Assembly: GCA_007988745.1 (NCBI GenBank)
Contig: BJUT01000003.1
Span: forward strand, 62,001-126,000
DNA from: Pseudoalteromonas atlantica
Lineage (GTDB): Bacteria; Pseudomonadota; Gammaproteobacteria; Enterobacterales; Alteromonadaceae
Length of the DNA stretch: 64,000 nucleotides
Reading direction: 5' to 3'
Shown here: positions 63,812 to 64,000 of the stretch, one piece after another
Numbering within the stretch: the first letter of the stretch is position 1
Layout of the letters: each line of letters starts with the position of its first letter
Made by a program: the position numbers and the translations under genes
The notes under the pieces: generated by a model
Databases searched by the model: none
The model's input: only the letters and a program-made list of their open reading frames with translations
What the model was told of the DNA's origin: nothing

Positions 63812-64000
63812 ATATAGCTAAGCTCTTTTGTAAAGTATTGTTGTAAGCCTTTCGTAAGCTGGCGGGACTGTATTGCAGGTACGTCGCTTGTATAAATAAT
63901 ATCGCTTTTGAAAGAATGTGGTGCTAGTTGCATAGAAAAATGCGCTTGGTATGGGGCTACTTTGTACCAAGGCGTCCCTTTAGTTAACGTATTAGGTTTC
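63808..64000 (-). CDS. C-terminal end of a gene upstream of the ACPs (probable acyltransferase)
   Basis: The reverse frame ends with TGA at 63808-63810 and is open to the right edge for 63 codons: NTLTKGTPWYKVAPYQAH, then SFKSDIIYTSDVPAIQSRQL and LQQYFTKELSYI. By position in other aryl-polyene clusters this should be the end of a lysophospholipid acyltransferase-type gene; the short fragment fits but does not prove it. The frame continues past 64000. Confidence 0.6.
   Translation of the reverse strand, partial: KPNTLTKGTPWYKVAPYQAHFSMQLAPHSFKSDIIYTSDVPAIQSRQLTKGLQQYFTKELSYI

Overview
The window looks like chromosomal DNA of a marine gammaproteobacterium, most likely Pseudoalteromonas or a close Alteromonadales relative. 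This is an inference from low-GC coding sequence, the gene families present (AST arginine degradation with a DUF1338 gene, DUF3081, a TorF-type porin, an aryl-polyene cluster) and the gene style; no database search was possible. I see no rRNA, tRNA, insertion sequence, prophage or CRISPR array. Almost all of the window is tightly packed protein genes.

Layout. 1-4.5 kb: start of a LysR regulator, divergent from an RND efflux pair (lipoprotein adaptor plus permease). 4.5-8.8 kb: a broken membrane-protein remnant, an unknown membrane protein, RluF, a DUF418 membrane protein and an EAL-HDOD signalling protein. 8.9-20.9 kb (minus strand): a complete glycogen operon in transcription order CBM48 protein, malQ, glgB, glgX, glgP, glgC, glgA. 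21.2-24 kb: a membrane-anchored beta-propeller-like protein, a solute-binding/Cache fusion and an Lrp-family regulator. 24.1-28.7 kb: arginine succinyltransferase genes astC/argD, astA, astD and a DUF1338 dioxygenase. 28.8-33.3 kb: an orphan binding protein, a lysine/ornithine decarboxylase with a structured leader, a QEGLA-motif metallopeptidase-like protein and two small genes. 33.7-39.5 kb: choline-to-betaine operon betI, betB, betA, a 16-codon mini-ORF, a BCCT-like transporter and a TorF-like porin, with a palindromic operator at betI. 39.8-47.8 kb: a GGDEF-EAL protein, a DUF5916/CBM9-like outer-membrane protein, ferredoxin FdxA divergent from a COG2509 flavoprotein, and an RhlE-type helicase.

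47.9-64.0 kb (minus strand, running off the right edge) is an aryl-polyene (APE) biosynthesis operon: acyltransferase end, two acyl carrier proteins, membrane protein, aryl-AMP ligase, dehydratase, glycosyltransferase, LPLAT acyltransferase, aromatic ammonia-lyase, thioesterase, LolA-like carrier, MMPL exporter, halogenase-like flavoprotein, DUF3261 lipoprotein, ketosynthase, second dehydratase, ketoreductase, second ketosynthase, then a MipA/OmpV protein and a small secreted protein. The ammonia-lyase would supply the aryl acid, the ligase loads it on an ACP, the KS/KR/DH set builds the conjugated polyene, and the acyltransferase, LolA, MMPL and lipoprotein genes would attach it to a lipid and place it in the outer membrane. 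The features I find most worth following are the halogenase-type motifs of the flavoprotein (possible brominated polyene), the unusual selectivity residues of the ammonia-lyase, the two extra genes at the operon tail, the mini-ORF and stem-loops in the choline operon, and the leader of the decarboxylase gene.
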